Source: Roseiarcus sp963829505 (GTDB lineage Bacteria > Pseudomonadota > Alphaproteobacteria > Rhizobiales > Beijerinckiaceae). Taken from it: DNA of 64,000 bases. Made by a program: the position numbers and the translations under genes. This document shows, piece after piece, positions 25,082-34,048 of this stretch. Under the pieces are notes generated by a model, which was given only the letters and a program-made list of their open reading frames with translations, did no database searches and was not told where the DNA came from. The stretch is from NCBI GenBank assembly GCA_963829505.1, contig CAWHIL010000001.1, positions 744,001 to 808,000 of the forward strand, given 5' to 3'. The stretch's first letter is position 1. Each line of letters opens with the position of its first letter.

Positions 25082-25351
25082 CTATTTGTATCCCCGCTCG
25101 ATGCGAGCGTAGAGCTCGTCGGTGAACACCGCGAATTTCCCGCCGACGAAGCTGAGCGACAGGCTTGCGGCGACGAAGACCGCGATCATCTTGGGCACGA
25201 AGGTCAGCGTCATTTCCTGCACCTGGGTCAGCGCCTGCAGGAGCGCGATGGTGACGCCAACCGCCATCGCCGCGGCCACCGGCGGCCCTGCGCCGACAAG
25301 GACCATCCAGATCGCCTGCTGGACGAGATCGACGGCGTCGCCTTCGTTCAC
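25082..25351 (-). CDS. fliQ: Flagellar export gate protein FliQ
   Basis: The 89-residue protein has the two FliQ membrane helices: AIWMVLVGAGPPVAAAMAVG with the typical GPP, and MIAVFVAASLSLSFVGGKF, linked by ALLQALTQVQEMTLTFVPK, the most conserved part of the family. It starts with GTG overlapping the flgD stop (GTGA at 25348-25351). FliQ joins FliP and FliR in the export gate. It is the last gene of the main flagellar operon; its usual downstream neighbours flhA and fliR are 17 kb away at 5.2-8.2 kb. Confidence 0.92.
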   Translation of the reverse strand: MNEGDAVDLVQQAIWMVLVGAGPPVAAAMAVGVTIALLQALTQVQEMTLTFVPKMIAVFVAASLSLSFVGGKFAVFTDELYARIERGYK

Positions 25352-25755
25352 TGGACGCTCGCCCCGTTGGACAGCGAAACCGTCTGGCCACTGGTCAGCG
25401 TCGCGATCGCGCCGGAATTGGTCACGCTGACCGAGGCGACCGTGCCCGAGGTCGAGCCGTCCGCGCTCGCGACCGTCTTGCCGATCAGGTTTTCCGCCTG
25501 CGACAGCGAGGTCGCCGTCAGGAGCGACGACAGCGTCGTGTTGGTTTGCACCGCCTGTCCGACCTCGGAGACGGTCGCGAGTTGCGACACCATCTGCGCC
25601 GGGTCCATGGGTTGGGTCGGATCCTGGTTCTGGATCTCGGCCATAAGCATCGTGAGGAAGTCGTTGTAGCTGAGTGACTGCGTGGTCGAGGCTGTCGGGG
25701 CGGCGGCGGTCTGAGATGTCGTCCCCGCCACGGCCGAGGTTCCAGCGATCGTCAT
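25348..25755 (-). CDS. flgD: Hook-capping protein FlgD
   Basis: The 135-residue protein carries the conserved FlgD N-terminal block SLSYNDFLTMLMAEIQNQDP, TQPMDPAQMVSQLATVSEVG, followed by a Ser/Thr/Ala-rich segment around SLSQAENLIGKTV. It is the short alphaproteobacterial form without the C-terminal FlgD Ig/TUDOR domains seen in enterobacteria. FlgD caps the growing hook. It lies between flbT and fliQ and overlaps the latter's start by four bases. Confidence 0.9.
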   Translation of the reverse strand: MTIAGTSAVAGTTSQTAAAPTASTTQSLSYNDFLTMLMAEIQNQDPTQPMDPAQMVSQLATVSEVGQAVQTNTTLSSLLTATSLSQAENLIGKTVASADGSTSGTVASVSVTNSGAIATLTSGQTVSLSNGASVQ

Positions 25756-25773
25756 GATACGTCTCCTTCGTCT

Positions 25774-26185
25774 TCAGGCGGCGCTCGGGGCGGCGGCGCC
25801 GGCGTCTCGTTTGAGTTCTTCGTCCTCGAGCGCAAAGAGGGCGCGTAGCGCCTTCATGGCGTCGAAGTTGCGTCCCCTGGCGAGAGAATTCGGCGACGCC
25901 CCGCAGTCCCGACAGAAGCGCCGGCGCATGGTAGGCGCCGAGCGCGGTTTCGATCAGCGAGCGCGCGAGCGGCGTTGCGGTCGCCGCGGAGGCCGGGTCC
26001 ATGAGCATGATCTGCACAGCGAAATAGATCTGCCGGGTCAGCGTCGTCGCCTTGTCGGCCTGCATCACGTGGGTCTCGAGCAGGAAGGTGACGTCGTTGA
26101 GCAGTTCGATCGTCGCCTTCCGGTCGGTGCGGATGACCGCGCCGTTGATGAACAGCCGCTCGCCCGCCCTAAGGGTGATGTTCAT
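25774..26185 (-). pseudogene. flbT: flbT, flagellin translation repressor, broken by a +1 frameshift
   Basis: The first ~100 codons encode canonical FlbT (MNITLRAGERLFINGAVIR, VTFLLETHVMQADKATTLTR, IYFAVQIMLMDP). At about 25882-25888 one extra base follows GAATTC, after which the annotated frame runs into unrelated Arg-rich sequence. Reading one frame over restores the family C-terminus (RNFDAMKALRALFALEDEEL) and a TGA at 25774-25776. Total length is 412, one more than a multiple of three. FlbT binds flagellin mRNA and works opposite FlaF, encoded upstream. Either a true frameshift or a sequence error; a rescue by recoding is not indicated. Confidence 0.85.
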
Positions 26186-26194
26186 GGCGCCCCC

Positions 26195-26542
26195 CTACTT
26201 GAGGCCGTTCCGGATGATCTCGTTGATCTCGATCATCGGGGCGAGATCGTCGGTGACGCGCGAGCGCACGCGCTCGATTTCCTTCATCATCCAGAGGCCG
26301 ATCGAAATGATGCCGGCCCGCATCTGCGCGGGAAGTTCGTTGCTGGGGTCGTTGAGGTCGTCCAAAAAGATGGTCCAGAGGCGGCGCAGATAGAAGAGCG
26401 CCTCGATCCGTTCGCGCGAGTCCGGCCCCTTCTCCTGCGCCGCCCGCAGCATGCCGATCACCCGCTCCATTGCCGCCAGCTCGCTCGCGCGCATGGTCGC
26501 CGGGGACTCCTCGACCGCTTCATTGTAGGCGAATTCGTACAT
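26195..26542 (-). CDS. flaF: Flagellar biosynthesis regulator FlaF
   Basis: The 115-residue protein matches FlaF along its length: start MYEFAYNEAVEESPATMRAS, helix ALFYLRRLWTIFLDDLNDPS and tail LPAQMRAGIISIGLWMMKEI. FlaF is an alphaproteobacterial partner of FlbT and promotes flagellin translation and secretion. The gene is intact and sits between flgL and the broken flbT, the usual order flgL-flaF-flbT-flgD-fliQ. Confidence 0.92.
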   Translation of the reverse strand: MYEFAYNEAVEESPATMRASELAAMERVIGMLRAAQEKGPDSRERIEALFYLRRLWTIFLDDLNDPSNELPAQMRAGIISIGLWMMKEIERVRSRVTDDLAPMIEINEIIRNGLK

Positions 26543-26560
26543 CGAGGGGCCCGGCAGGTT

Positions 26561-27625
26561 TCAGGAAACGGGAAGATATTGGGCGAGGGTGAGGGTTTGC
26601 AGCCTGGCGGTCAGATCGTAGGCCGTCTGGATCTGGTCGGTGAGGCTCGTGATCTTCGCAGCGGTCGCGCTCTGATCGACGTTGTCAAGGCTGTTCACCT
26701 GCTGCTCGATGAGCGTCAGCTGCGAGCTCATGGCGGCGTTGGCGTCGGTGACCTTTGACTGCGTCGCGCCGAGAGCGGCCTGCGTCTCGGTGAGGGAGCT
26801 CTGACCCTGCGTGATCAACGACGAGGCGGCGGAGGCGACCGCCTGCTGCGTCGCGAGACTGAGCTGAGAGCCGCCGAATTCGGCGAGCATGGTGTAGGCT
26901 TGGGCGAGGTTCTGGAAGCCGGACGCGTTCGTGTTGGTCGACGTCGTCGCCGTCTCGCCCGGGGCGATCGCAGCTGTCGTGTTGACGCTCGACGCGGACG
27001 ACCAGTTCGCGGTCCAGTTCGTTCCCGAGAAGAGCGCGGCATACGGCCCGGACAGAAAGCTCTGCATCGCCGAGGCGGTGATGTTTGCAGCGCCGGGATC
27101 GGTCGGCAGGCAGCCGAAGGTCGTCAGGAAGGCCTGATTGACCGCGCTCCTGGCTGCGGAAATCGGGCTCGAATAATAGTCGGCGAGCGGCGCCGTCGAG
27201 GAATTGATCCCCGCGAACACGTAGGCGTCCCCCGAGGACGTGTTGGCAGACGTGGTCAGCTCCTGAAGCGCGGTTTCGCCCATCGACGCCAGCTCGGCGC
27301 CCGCGTTGCTCATCGGCTGCCAGGTCGTCAGGTCGGCGGCGGCCGATTGGGTGCTCGCGCCGATGGCCGAAAGGGCGTTCTGCGCCGTCGAAAGGCTGGT
27401 CGCGACGAGACCGTTGCCCGACGTCAAGGTTTGGAGTTGCTGAACCTGCTCCTTGAGCGACAGCTCGTAACCGGACTGGTCGCCGAGCTGAAGACCGAGA
27501 TCGGCGTACTCGCCGGTGGACGCTTCCGTTGTCGCGGTCGCGAGCTGCGCCTGGGCCTGCTGCACCGGCTGCACGAGGACGTTGGCAAGGTAGGGCGTCG
27601 AGACGAAACTGGGGCTCATGGTCAT
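26561..27625 (-). CDS. flgL: Hook-filament junction protein FlgL
   Basis: The 354-residue protein has the FlgL/flagellin-like layout: an N-terminal helical domain (VLVQPVQQAQAQLATATTEA), a variable Ser/Thr/Ala middle and a C-terminal coiled-coil helix (SQLTLIEQQVNSLDNVDQSA, TDQIQTAYDLTARLQTLTLA). It forms the junction between hook and filament (hook-associated protein 3). The ATG overlaps the flgK stop by four bases. No frame damage is seen. Confidence 0.85.
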   Translation of the reverse strand: MTMSPSFVSTPYLANVLVQPVQQAQAQLATATTEASTGEYADLGLQLGDQSGYELSLKEQVQQLQTLTSGNGLVATSLSTAQNALSAIGASTQSAAADLTTWQPMSNAGAELASMGETALQELTTSANTSSGDAYVFAGINSSTAPLADYYSSPISAARSAVNQAFLTTFGCLPTDPGAANITASAMQSFLSGPYAALFSGTNWTANWSSASSVNTTAAIAPGETATTSTNTNASGFQNLAQAYTMLAEFGGSQLSLATQQAVASAASSLITQGQSSLTETQAALGATQSKVTDANAAMSSQLTLIEQQVNSLDNVDQSATAAKITSLTDQIQTAYDLTARLQTLTLAQYLPVS

Positions 27626-29109
27626 GCCGCATTCAGAAGAGCGGAGAACATGCTGTTGACGGTTGTCAGGAGTTTCGCCGTCGATGAGTAGGTGTTCTCG
27701 AGGCTGAGCACGTTGGTCATCTCGGCGTCGAGGTTCACGCCGGTCGCATTCGACAGCGCGGAAGCGGCCTGCGAGGCGAGGGCGCTCTGATAGTCCGAGG
27801 CGTTGCTGGCCTGTTGGTTCTGGGCCTGTAGCCAGCTGACCGATGCGTTCGCGTAGCCCGTGAGACTCGCCGAAGCGCCGAGTCCGGCCGCGGGGTCGAA
27901 GCTCAGCGTCGCGCCGATTGCGCCGACGAGCTGCTGCAGTCGCCCTGTGTAGCTCGCAGCGCCCGTGGAGTTATAGACATACGCCGCATTCCCCGAGATT
28001 CCGCCGTCGCGAAGCAGGTCGGCGTTTCCGCCCTGCGACGGATCGACGGTTGGATTGACCTCGATGGCCGCAGCGAGCCCGACCGGGCTGGAGGGCAGGG
28101 CGGCGGCGCCCGCCGTCGTGAAGAGCCCAGGCAGTTGCGGCTGGGCGGCGCTCGCCTGGTCGGTCTCGGCGAAGGCGTCGATCAACCCTCCCGCGATCTG
28201 GTCGAGCTGCGCCTGGTACTGCGGCGCGAGGCTGTCACGAAGCGTTGCGTCGCCGGCCAGCGCTCCCGACTGGATCGGCATCGGCGAGTTGGGGCCGGTG
28301 ACCGCGACGCCATCGACCGTAACGGCCGAACCGACGACCCCGTCGACGTAGGTCGAGGTCGGGGTGAAGGAGACAGTGCGCGCCGTGTCCTGGAACAGGG
28401 TGACGCCGCTGTCAGTGTAGATCGACATCGAACCGTTGCCGGCCGTCGTCGTGCTGACCCCGATCTCTTGCGCGAGCTGCGTGACGACCGAGTCGCGCGT
28501 GTCCTCGTCGCTCGAGACGTTGGCCCCGCTGGCGAGCCCGCTGACGACCGCGTCGTTGGCGGTCTGGAAGTTGGCGAGGAGCGCGTTGATGGTCGCGACC
28601 GACGAGGCCATGTCCTGGTCGGCCCGCTCGCGCACCTGATTGACGGCGGCGTCCCCGGCGTTGAGCGACTGCGTGAGATTTTGCGCCGCGCTCACTGCGG
28701 CGTCGGCCGCTGACGCGGACGTCGGCTGGTCTTCATAGGTCGTGAGCGCGCTTTGGAGGTTGGCGAGCATCGCCGAGGGCGAGGCCCCGTTCTGGTCGGC
28801 GCCGGAAGACGACGTGGCCGACGAACTGTCGCTGACTGTCGCCGCGAGCGTCGAAAGTCCGTTGGCGATCGCCTGCTGGGCCGCAGCCTCGGCAGTCGAA
28901 GTCGAGACCTGATCGGCGAGCGCGGAGTTCGCGATGCGGTTCACCGACGCCACGTCGACGCCGCCATACGACGTCGTCACCAGGCCCACGACTTCGCGCG
29001 AATATCCGGACGTGTTGACGTTCGCGATGTTCTTCGAGACGACCGCGGTCTGCGCCGCGTTGGCGGAAAACGAGGAGCTGATGATGTTGAACGCGGAAGA
29101 AAGGCTCAT
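27622..29109 (-). CDS. flgK: Hook-filament junction protein FlgK
   Basis: The 495-residue protein starts with the rod/hook family helix (SAFNIISSSFSANAAQTAVV, SKNIANVNTSGYSREVVGL) and ends with MTNVLSLENTYSSTAKLLTT, the matching C-terminal helix of FlgK. The middle contains the YQAQLDQIAGGLIDAFAETD segment conserved in the family. It is hook-associated protein 1, exported before FlgL. It lies directly after flgE and is intact. Confidence 0.92.
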   Translation of the reverse strand: MSLSSAFNIISSSFSANAAQTAVVSKNIANVNTSGYSREVVGLVTTSYGGVDVASVNRIANSALADQVSTSTAEAAAQQAIANGLSTLAATVSDSSSATSSSGADQNGASPSAMLANLQSALTTYEDQPTSASAADAAVSAAQNLTQSLNAGDAAVNQVRERADQDMASSVATINALLANFQTANDAVVSGLASGANVSSDEDTRDSVVTQLAQEIGVSTTTAGNGSMSIYTDSGVTLFQDTARTVSFTPTSTYVDGVVGSAVTVDGVAVTGPNSPMPIQSGALAGDATLRDSLAPQYQAQLDQIAGGLIDAFAETDQASAAQPQLPGLFTTAGAAALPSSPVGLAAAIEVNPTVDPSQGGNADLLRDGGISGNAAYVYNSTGAASYTGRLQQLVGAIGATLSFDPAAGLGASASLTGYANASVSWLQAQNQQASNASDYQSALASQAASALSNATGVNLDAEMTNVLSLENTYSSTAKLLTTVNSMFSALLNAA

Positions 29110-29131
29110 GGAGCGCGTCTCGATGGCGGCG

Positions 29132-30370
29132 TCACGCCTTCAGGGAGTTGAGGACGTCGAGGATGTTCGCCCCCGTCTGAAACACTTTCGAATTGGCCTC
29201 GTAGGCGCTCTGCGCCTGGATCATGTCGGTCAGCTCGGTCGCGAGATCGACAGTGGAGCTTTCGAGCGAACTCGACTGGATCGAACCGAAGCTGCCGGCA
29301 TTGGCCGACCCGAGGAAGATGGGCCCGGATTCGGCGCTCGCCGTGTAGGCGTCGCCGTTGACCGAGGTGAGGTTGTCCGGGCTTACGACGTTGGCGAGGG
29401 GTATGTCATAGGCTGCAATCGAGGCGCCGTCCGAATAGTCGAAAGAAAGCGTTCCGCCGGCGGAGACGGAGACGCTCTGCAGGCTGGCGGGCGCGTTGCC
29501 GTTGGCGGTGGCCGAAGTCACGCTGAAGGCCGCGGCGAGCTGCGTCATGTTGCTGAGGTCGATGCTTGCCGCCTGGCCGCCGGGGACGGTGAATTTCAGC
29601 GGCGAGCCGGAGGTGAGCGCCCCCGTCGCGTTGAACGTGAGGGTCTGCGTCGCGAGTGGGCCGGACGAATAGGGAAAGCCGCCGCCCGAGGCCGCCGTGG
29701 ACGCGTCGTAGGCGTCGACCTCCCACTTTCCCGAGCCCTCATTGGCGAAATAGATGTTGATCGTGTGCGCGGCGCCGAGATCGTCGTAGACGACGAGCGA
29801 GGTTTGGGCGGTGTAGGCCGAGCTCGCGCTATTCGTCGAGGGCAGGTTGGCTGCCGCGACGATCGCCGACGAAGAGGGCAGGTTGACGTTGAGTGAGCCG
29901 GACGTGGTCGCCTGAGCCGTGAGGCCCGCGCTCGACACATTGACCTTCTGCAGGCTGCCGAGAGAGTTGATGGACCGGGCCTGACCGTTCTGAACGTCGC
30001 TGCCCATCAGGTAGTAGCCGGCGCTGTTGACCAGGTTGCCGGAGGCGTCCTCGACGAACGAGCCGTTGCGGGTCAGATAAACGGCGCCGGCCGCGTTGGA
30101 GACAACGAAAAATCCGGACCCCTGGACCGCAAGGTTGGTCGGGGTCTGGGACGTGACGACGCTTCCCTGAAGGGAATTAAGCGAGAGCGTGCTCGTCTGG
30201 ACGCCGGCGCCCGCCGCCGTTCCGTTGGCCACCTCGTCAACCAGGGTGGAGAATTCGGTCTCGAGGTTCTTGTACCCGGTGGTGTTGGCGTTTGCGACAT
30301 TCTGCGAGATCGAAGACAGCCAGTTCGAATCGGCCAACATGCCCGAGACGCTGGTGTTGAGAATGGACAT
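29132..30370 (-). CDS. flgE: Flagellar hook protein FlgE
   Basis: The 412-residue protein opens with the rod/hook signature (NTSVSGMLADSNWLSSISQN, VANANTTGYKNLETEFSTLV), has a GSGFFVVSNAAGAVYLTRNG core, and closes with TELTDMIQAQSAYEANSKVF. The central Ser/Gly-rich part is the hook-specific domain. A GAGGAG ribosome site five bases upstream supports ATG 30370 rather than the in-frame GTG two codons earlier. Sandwiched between fliP and flgK. Confidence 0.92.
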   Translation of the reverse strand: MSILNTSVSGMLADSNWLSSISQNVANANTTGYKNLETEFSTLVDEVANGTAAGAGVQTSTLSLNSLQGSVVTSQTPTNLAVQGSGFFVVSNAAGAVYLTRNGSFVEDASGNLVNSAGYYLMGSDVQNGQARSINSLGSLQKVNVSSAGLTAQATTSGSLNVNLPSSSAIVAAANLPSTNSASSAYTAQTSLVVYDDLGAAHTINIYFANEGSGKWEVDAYDASTAASGGGFPYSSGPLATQTLTFNATGALTSGSPLKFTVPGGQAASIDLSNMTQLAAAFSVTSATANGNAPASLQSVSVSAGGTLSFDYSDGASIAAYDIPLANVVSPDNLTSVNGDAYTASAESGPIFLGSANAGSFGSIQSSSLESSTVDLATELTDMIQAQSAYEANSKVFQTGANILDVLNSLKA

Positions 30371-30430
30371 GCGCACTCCTCGACAGGCAGGTTCATTTGA
30401 ACGGCGCCGGCTTGCCCGAAACTGGCGCCC

Positions 30431-31162
30431 TCAAGACGTCGAGCGGACGAGGCTGCCGACCAGCAGGGTCCAGCCGTCCACGAGCACGAAAAACAGGACC
30501 TTGACCGGCAGCGAGATCACCGACGGCGGCAGCATCATCATGCCCATCGACATCGTCAGCGTGGAAACGATCAGGTCGATGACCAGGAACGGCAGCACGA
30601 TGAGAAAGCCGATCTCGAAGCCGCGTCTGAGTTCCGACACCATGTAGGCGGGCATGAGCAGGCGGAGATCGACCTTGGCTCGCTCGCCGGCGTCGAAGCG
30701 CCCCTTCGAGAGGCTCTCGAAGAGCGCGATGTCCTTCTCGCGGACCTGCGACAGCATGAATTCGCGGAAGGGTTCGGCGACGGCGGCAAGCGCCTCCTGC
30801 TGGCCGATCTTGTTGTCCAGCATCGGCTCGAGCCCGTCTCGCCAGGCGCGGTCGAATGTCGGCGCCATGACGAAGAAGGTCATGAACAGGGCAAGGCTGA
30901 TGAGGACAAGATTGGCGGGCGCATTCTGGACGCCGAGCCCGGCGCGAAGGAACGACAAGGCGATGATGAAGCGGGTGAAACTCGTGGCCATGACAAGAAG
31001 CCCGGGCGCGATCGAAAGGACGGTGATGAGCGCCACCATCTCGATGATGCGCCCGCTGGCCGACGCGCCGCCTGCGGGAAGCAGCGCTCCGAGATCGGGC
31101 GTCTGCGCCGCGGCGGACCCGGCGGAGAGGACGATCACGACGAAGAACACCAGCCGTTTCAT
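30431..31162 (-). CDS. fliP: Flagellar export gate protein FliP
   Basis: The 243-residue protein has a cleavable signal peptide (VFFVVIVLSAGSAAA) and the FliP membrane segments: ITVLSIAPGLLVMATSFTRF, LVLISLALFMTFFVMAPTF, LIVLPFLVIDLIVSTLTMSM and the last helix PVKVLFFVLVDGWTLLVGSL. FliP nucleates the FliPQR export gate. It overlaps the fliL stop by four bases and is intact. Confidence 0.93.
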   Translation of the reverse strand: MKRLVFFVVIVLSAGSAAAQTPDLGALLPAGGASASGRIIEMVALITVLSIAPGLLVMATSFTRFIIALSFLRAGLGVQNAPANLVLISLALFMTFFVMAPTFDRAWRDGLEPMLDNKIGQQEALAAVAEPFREFMLSQVREKDIALFESLSKGRFDAGERAKVDLRLLMPAYMVSELRRGFEIGFLIVLPFLVIDLIVSTLTMSMGMMMLPPSVISLPVKVLFFVLVDGWTLLVGSLVRSTS

Positions 31163-31620
31163 TGCACCACCAGCGTCCGAAGCACGAATTCGCGCACCCG
31201 GCCTTCCGACCGGGTCGCGGCGCGTTCGTTGAGGTCTTCGCGAACAGCCTGGAGCCCGACAGGCCCCTCGAGCTGTTTGAGGGTCGTCGTCCGGAGATAG
31301 GCGAGCACGTCTTCGCCGATCTTTCCGGCGACCGCCTCGGGATGCGGCAGGACCTTGGGATCGAACACGATCGAGGCCTCGAGCCGGATCCATGTATCCT
31401 GCGGAGCGCCGAGGTTGGTGACGATCGGCGGGAGGTCATAGATCGCCGAGGGTCCGGCCACGGATGCGGCCTCTTTAGGTTTTGTCGCGTCCGCCCCGGC
31501 CGGACGAAGCGCCTCGAAGGCCGCTCCCGCGCCCAGTCCGATGAGCGCGACGGCGGCGAACTCGATGAGAATGGCCCTGAGACCCTTCCGAGGCGTCTCA
31601 GGCGACGCGCCCTCGGACAT
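31159..31620 (-). CDS. fliL: Flagellar basal body-associated protein FliL
   Basis: From ATG 31618-31620 the product is 153 residues: a short cytoplasmic start, one membrane helix (AILIEFAAVALIGLGAGAA) and a periplasmic FliL domain with YDLPPIVTNLGAPQDTWIRL and KVLPHPEAVAGKIGEDVLAY. The C-terminus EGRVREFVLRTLVVQ is typical. A GAGGGG ribosome site supports this start over ATGs 30 and 108 bases upstream. FliL stabilises the stator around the motor. It sits between flgH and fliP. Confidence 0.88.
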   Translation of the reverse strand: MSEGASPETPRKGLRAILIEFAAVALIGLGAGAAFEALRPAGADATKPKEAASVAGPSAIYDLPPIVTNLGAPQDTWIRLEASIVFDPKVLPHPEAVAGKIGEDVLAYLRTTTLKQLEGPVGLQAVREDLNERAATRSEGRVREFVLRTLVVQ

Positions 31621-31627
31621 CGGCCCC

Positions 31628-32341
31628 TCAGAAGGGTTTGACAGCGTCATAGATCTGCTGGCCCCATGAGGGCTGCTGGACGTCGGTTTGCCGACCGCGG
31701 CCGCCGTAGGAAATGCGCGCCTCGGCAATTCGTTCGTAGGCGACCGTGTTGTTGAGCGAGATGTCGTTCGGATTGACGATGCCCGCGACCGTCAACTGCC
31801 GCATCTCGTAGTTGACCCGCACCTACTGGGTGCCCGAAATGATCAGGTTGCCGTTCGGCAACACGCGGGTCACGACCGCTGCAACCGACACCTGGATCTG
31901 CTCGGAGCGATTGATGTCGCCCTGGCCCTGCGTCGAGGAGCTCGAGGAGAGCGAGCCGAGGATCGAGGCGGGTTGGCTGGACGACGAGGACGATGACCCG
32001 TTGCTGAATCCATAGTTGATGTTGAGCCCGTCTTTCGACGTCTGCGACCGGTCCGTCGCGTTGCCGAGCTGCGCCTTGTCGTTCATCATGATGATGACCG
32101 TCACGATGTCGCCGACCTTGCTGATGCGCGGCGGGGTGTAGAGCGAGGGCGGCGGCGGGGCGGAGGAACTCGACGGCGCGAAGGCGTGGGCGTTCTGGAT
32201 GGCGGCGGTTTCGTCCGAGGCGAATCCGGAGCCGACCGGGGAGAAAATCGGTTCGTGCATGAATTCCGCCGGGCTTTGCCAGCACCCGCCGAGCGCGAGG
32301 GCGGCGACGAACGCGGCGGAGAGCGTCGCCCGGCGCGTCAC
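31628..32341 (-). pseudogene. flgH: flgH, L-ring lipoprotein, interrupted by an in-frame TAG
   Basis: The frame encodes a complete FlgH apart from one codon: lipoprotein signal (FVAALALGGCWQSPAEF), KVGDIVTVIIMMNDKAQLGN, NINYGFSNGS, RVLPNGNLIISGTQ, then a TAG at 31823-31825, then VRVNYEMRQLTVAGIVNPND and RISYGGRGRQTDVQQPSWGQ. The family normally has GTQEVRVN here, so a Glu codon (GAG) has become TAG, codon 173 of 238. Termination would remove the C-terminal quarter that forms the L ring barrel. A suppressor tRNA or sequence error are alternatives. The gene overlaps motE-like and precedes fliL. Confidence 0.85.
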
Positions 32342-32886
32342 GACTTCTTGCCTTCCACATTCGGGCCGGTGATGAGGCTCTGAAGGCGGCTTGCCCGCTC
32401 TGGCTCCATTTCTCCGAGGATCGGGCCGGCCGCGCCCGGCTTCAGCTTGCCGAGGATCGCCGCGGCTGTCCGATCGTCGAGCGCGCCGAGCTGCCGCGCC
32501 GCGCTCTCGGGCTCCATCTTGGCGTAGATCGCGACGAGATCGTCACGGGCGGCGTTCATGAGCTCGTCGCGCTTGGCGATCCACTCGCGCGCCGCCGCCT
32601 CCGCTTTCCCAAGCTCCGCGATGCGCGTCTCGATCGCGGCTCCGAGCTCGGCGAGCCGTTTCGTCTGGCGCGCGATGCGCGCTTCGACGATCGATGGGGC
32701 GACGCTTGCGCAGTACCGGGCGACGTCGGGGTCGGCGGCCCTGTCCGCCGCGATTTGAACCTTCTCGGGCGCCTTCGCTTTGCCGGCGTCGGAAGGTTTG
32801 ACGTCCTCAGCGCAGACGCTCGCCGAGAACGCGACGGCGGCGGCCGACGCGGCGGCGAGACTTCGCAGGAAGCGGACAGACGGCAT
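32338..32886 (-). CDS. MotE-like flagellar motor chaperone (MgtE N-domain)
   Basis: The 182-residue secreted protein has a signal peptide ending near VCAED, a long helical coiled coil (ARIARQTKRLAELGAAIETR, GKAEAAAREWIAKRDELM) and a C-terminal MgtE_N-like domain (VAIYAKMEPESAARQLGAL, AAAILGKLKPGAAGPILGEM). In Sinorhizobium the equivalent MotE folds the MotC motor protein. It lies between flgI and flgH, its usual place in rhizobial clusters, and overlaps flgH by four bases. motC itself is not in the window. Confidence 0.82.
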   Translation of the reverse strand: MPSVRFLRSLAAASAAAVAFSASVCAEDVKPSDAGKAKAPEKVQIAADRAADPDVARYCASVAPSIVEARIARQTKRLAELGAAIETRIAELGKAEAAAREWIAKRDELMNAARDDLVAIYAKMEPESAARQLGALDDRTAAAILGKLKPGAAGPILGEMEPERASRLQSLITGPNVEGKKS

Positions 32887-32950
32887 CGCCTCGCGCCTCA
32901 GTGAACCGGGCGCTATCGTCGAACAGGCGGCTTGCGCTGAGCTTGCCGCG

Positions 32951-34048
32951 CTACTGGACGACGAGGTCCGCCTGCAAGGCGCCAGCGGTCTTGATCGCCT
33001 GAAGAATGGCGATCACTCCGGGCGGCTTGACGCCGATGCGGTTCAGCCCGGCGACCAGGGCGCGAAGGTTCGAGCCGCCGACGATGGCGATGGGTCCCCC
33101 AGCCTGATGCGCGGTGATCGTCGTGTCCGGCGTCACGACGGTCCGCCCGTTGGCGAACGGGTTGGGTTGAGAGACCTGCGGTTGCTCGTTGACCCTGACC
33201 GTCAGGGTTCCGTACGTCACTGCAACCGTCGAGATTTGCACGTCCTGTCCGACGACGACGGTGCCCGTGCGCGAATCGAGTACGACACGCGCCGCCATGT
33301 CGGGCTGGACCTGCAGTTCGCCGATCTCGGCCATGAAACGGGCCAGCGACACCGAGCGTGGGCGGAAGAGCTCGATCGTGCGGCTGTCCGCCTCGAAGGC
33401 GGCGGGATGGCCGCCGAATCGCGCGCGAACGAAGGCGTTGATCGCATCGACGATGCGCACCGCGGTGGCGTAGTCCGGATTCTTCAGTTCCAGCATCGAG
33501 CGCAGCTCGTCCGGCGCGGCGGGCAGGTCCTGCTGGACGATCGCGCCGTTCGGAATGCGACCGGCGGTCGGCACGCCCTGGGACAGGGTCTCGCCCTCGC
33601 CCTTCGATTCGAACCCGGTCACCGACACGGCCCCCTGCGCGGTTGCGTAAAGCGCGCCGTCCGAGCCGAGGAGTTGAGCGAGAAGCAGCGTTCCGCCCAT
33701 CAGCGAGGGCGCATCGCCGAGGGCGGAAACAGTGACGTCCAAACGGGCGCCGATCTCGACTTCAGCCGACAGATCGGCTGTTACGATAACCCCGGCGACG
33801 TTCCGATTGCCGAGCGTGATGCCGTGCATGTCCATTCCGAGATGCTCGAGCATCCCCTGAACAGCCTGCTGAGTGAACGGCGCGTTGCGGAACGTGTCGC
33901 CGGTGCCGCTGAGCCCCACAACCAGCCCGTAGCCGACGAGCTGGTTGTCGCGCGGGCCGCGCAGGACGGCGATATCCTTGATGCGGGCGGCCGCGGCCGG
34001 CGCAGCAAGGAAGCAGGCGAGAAGCACGACGCCGACGAGCCGCCTCAT
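32951..34048 (-). CDS. flgI: Flagellar P-ring protein FlgI
   Basis: The 365-residue protein has a signal peptide (VLLACFLAAPAAAA) and the conserved FlgI start RIKDIAVLRGPRDNQLVGYG, LVVGLSGTGDTF, followed by VSALGDAPSLMGGTLLLAQL and a C-terminal GGSNLRALVAGLNRIGVKPP, GVIAILQAIKTAGALQADLV. It builds the P ring in the peptidoglycan layer. The gene is intact although both neighbours flgA and flgH are broken. Its ATG overlaps the restored flgA stop by four bases. Confidence 0.95.
   Translation of the reverse strand: MRRLVGVVLLACFLAAPAAAARIKDIAVLRGPRDNQLVGYGLVVGLSGTGDTFRNAPFTQQAVQGMLEHLGMDMHGITLGNRNVAGVIVTADLSAEVEIGARLDVTVSALGDAPSLMGGTLLLAQLLGSDGALYATAQGAVSVTGFESKGEGETLSQGVPTAGRIPNGAIVQQDLPAAPDELRSMLELKNPDYATAVRIVDAINAFVRARFGGHPAAFEADSRTIELFRPRSVSLARFMAEIGELQVQPDMAARVVLDSRTGTVVVGQDVQISTVAVTYGTLTVRVNEQPQVSQPNPFANGRTVVTPDTTITAHQAGGPIAIVGGSNLRALVAGLNRIGVKPPGVIAILQAIKTAGALQADLVVQ

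Noticed and set aside
31823..31825. Pyrrolysine or other amber recoding in flgH
   Set aside because: No pyl genes are seen, the family has Glu at this position, and TAG is used as a normal stop by the gene at 155-748.
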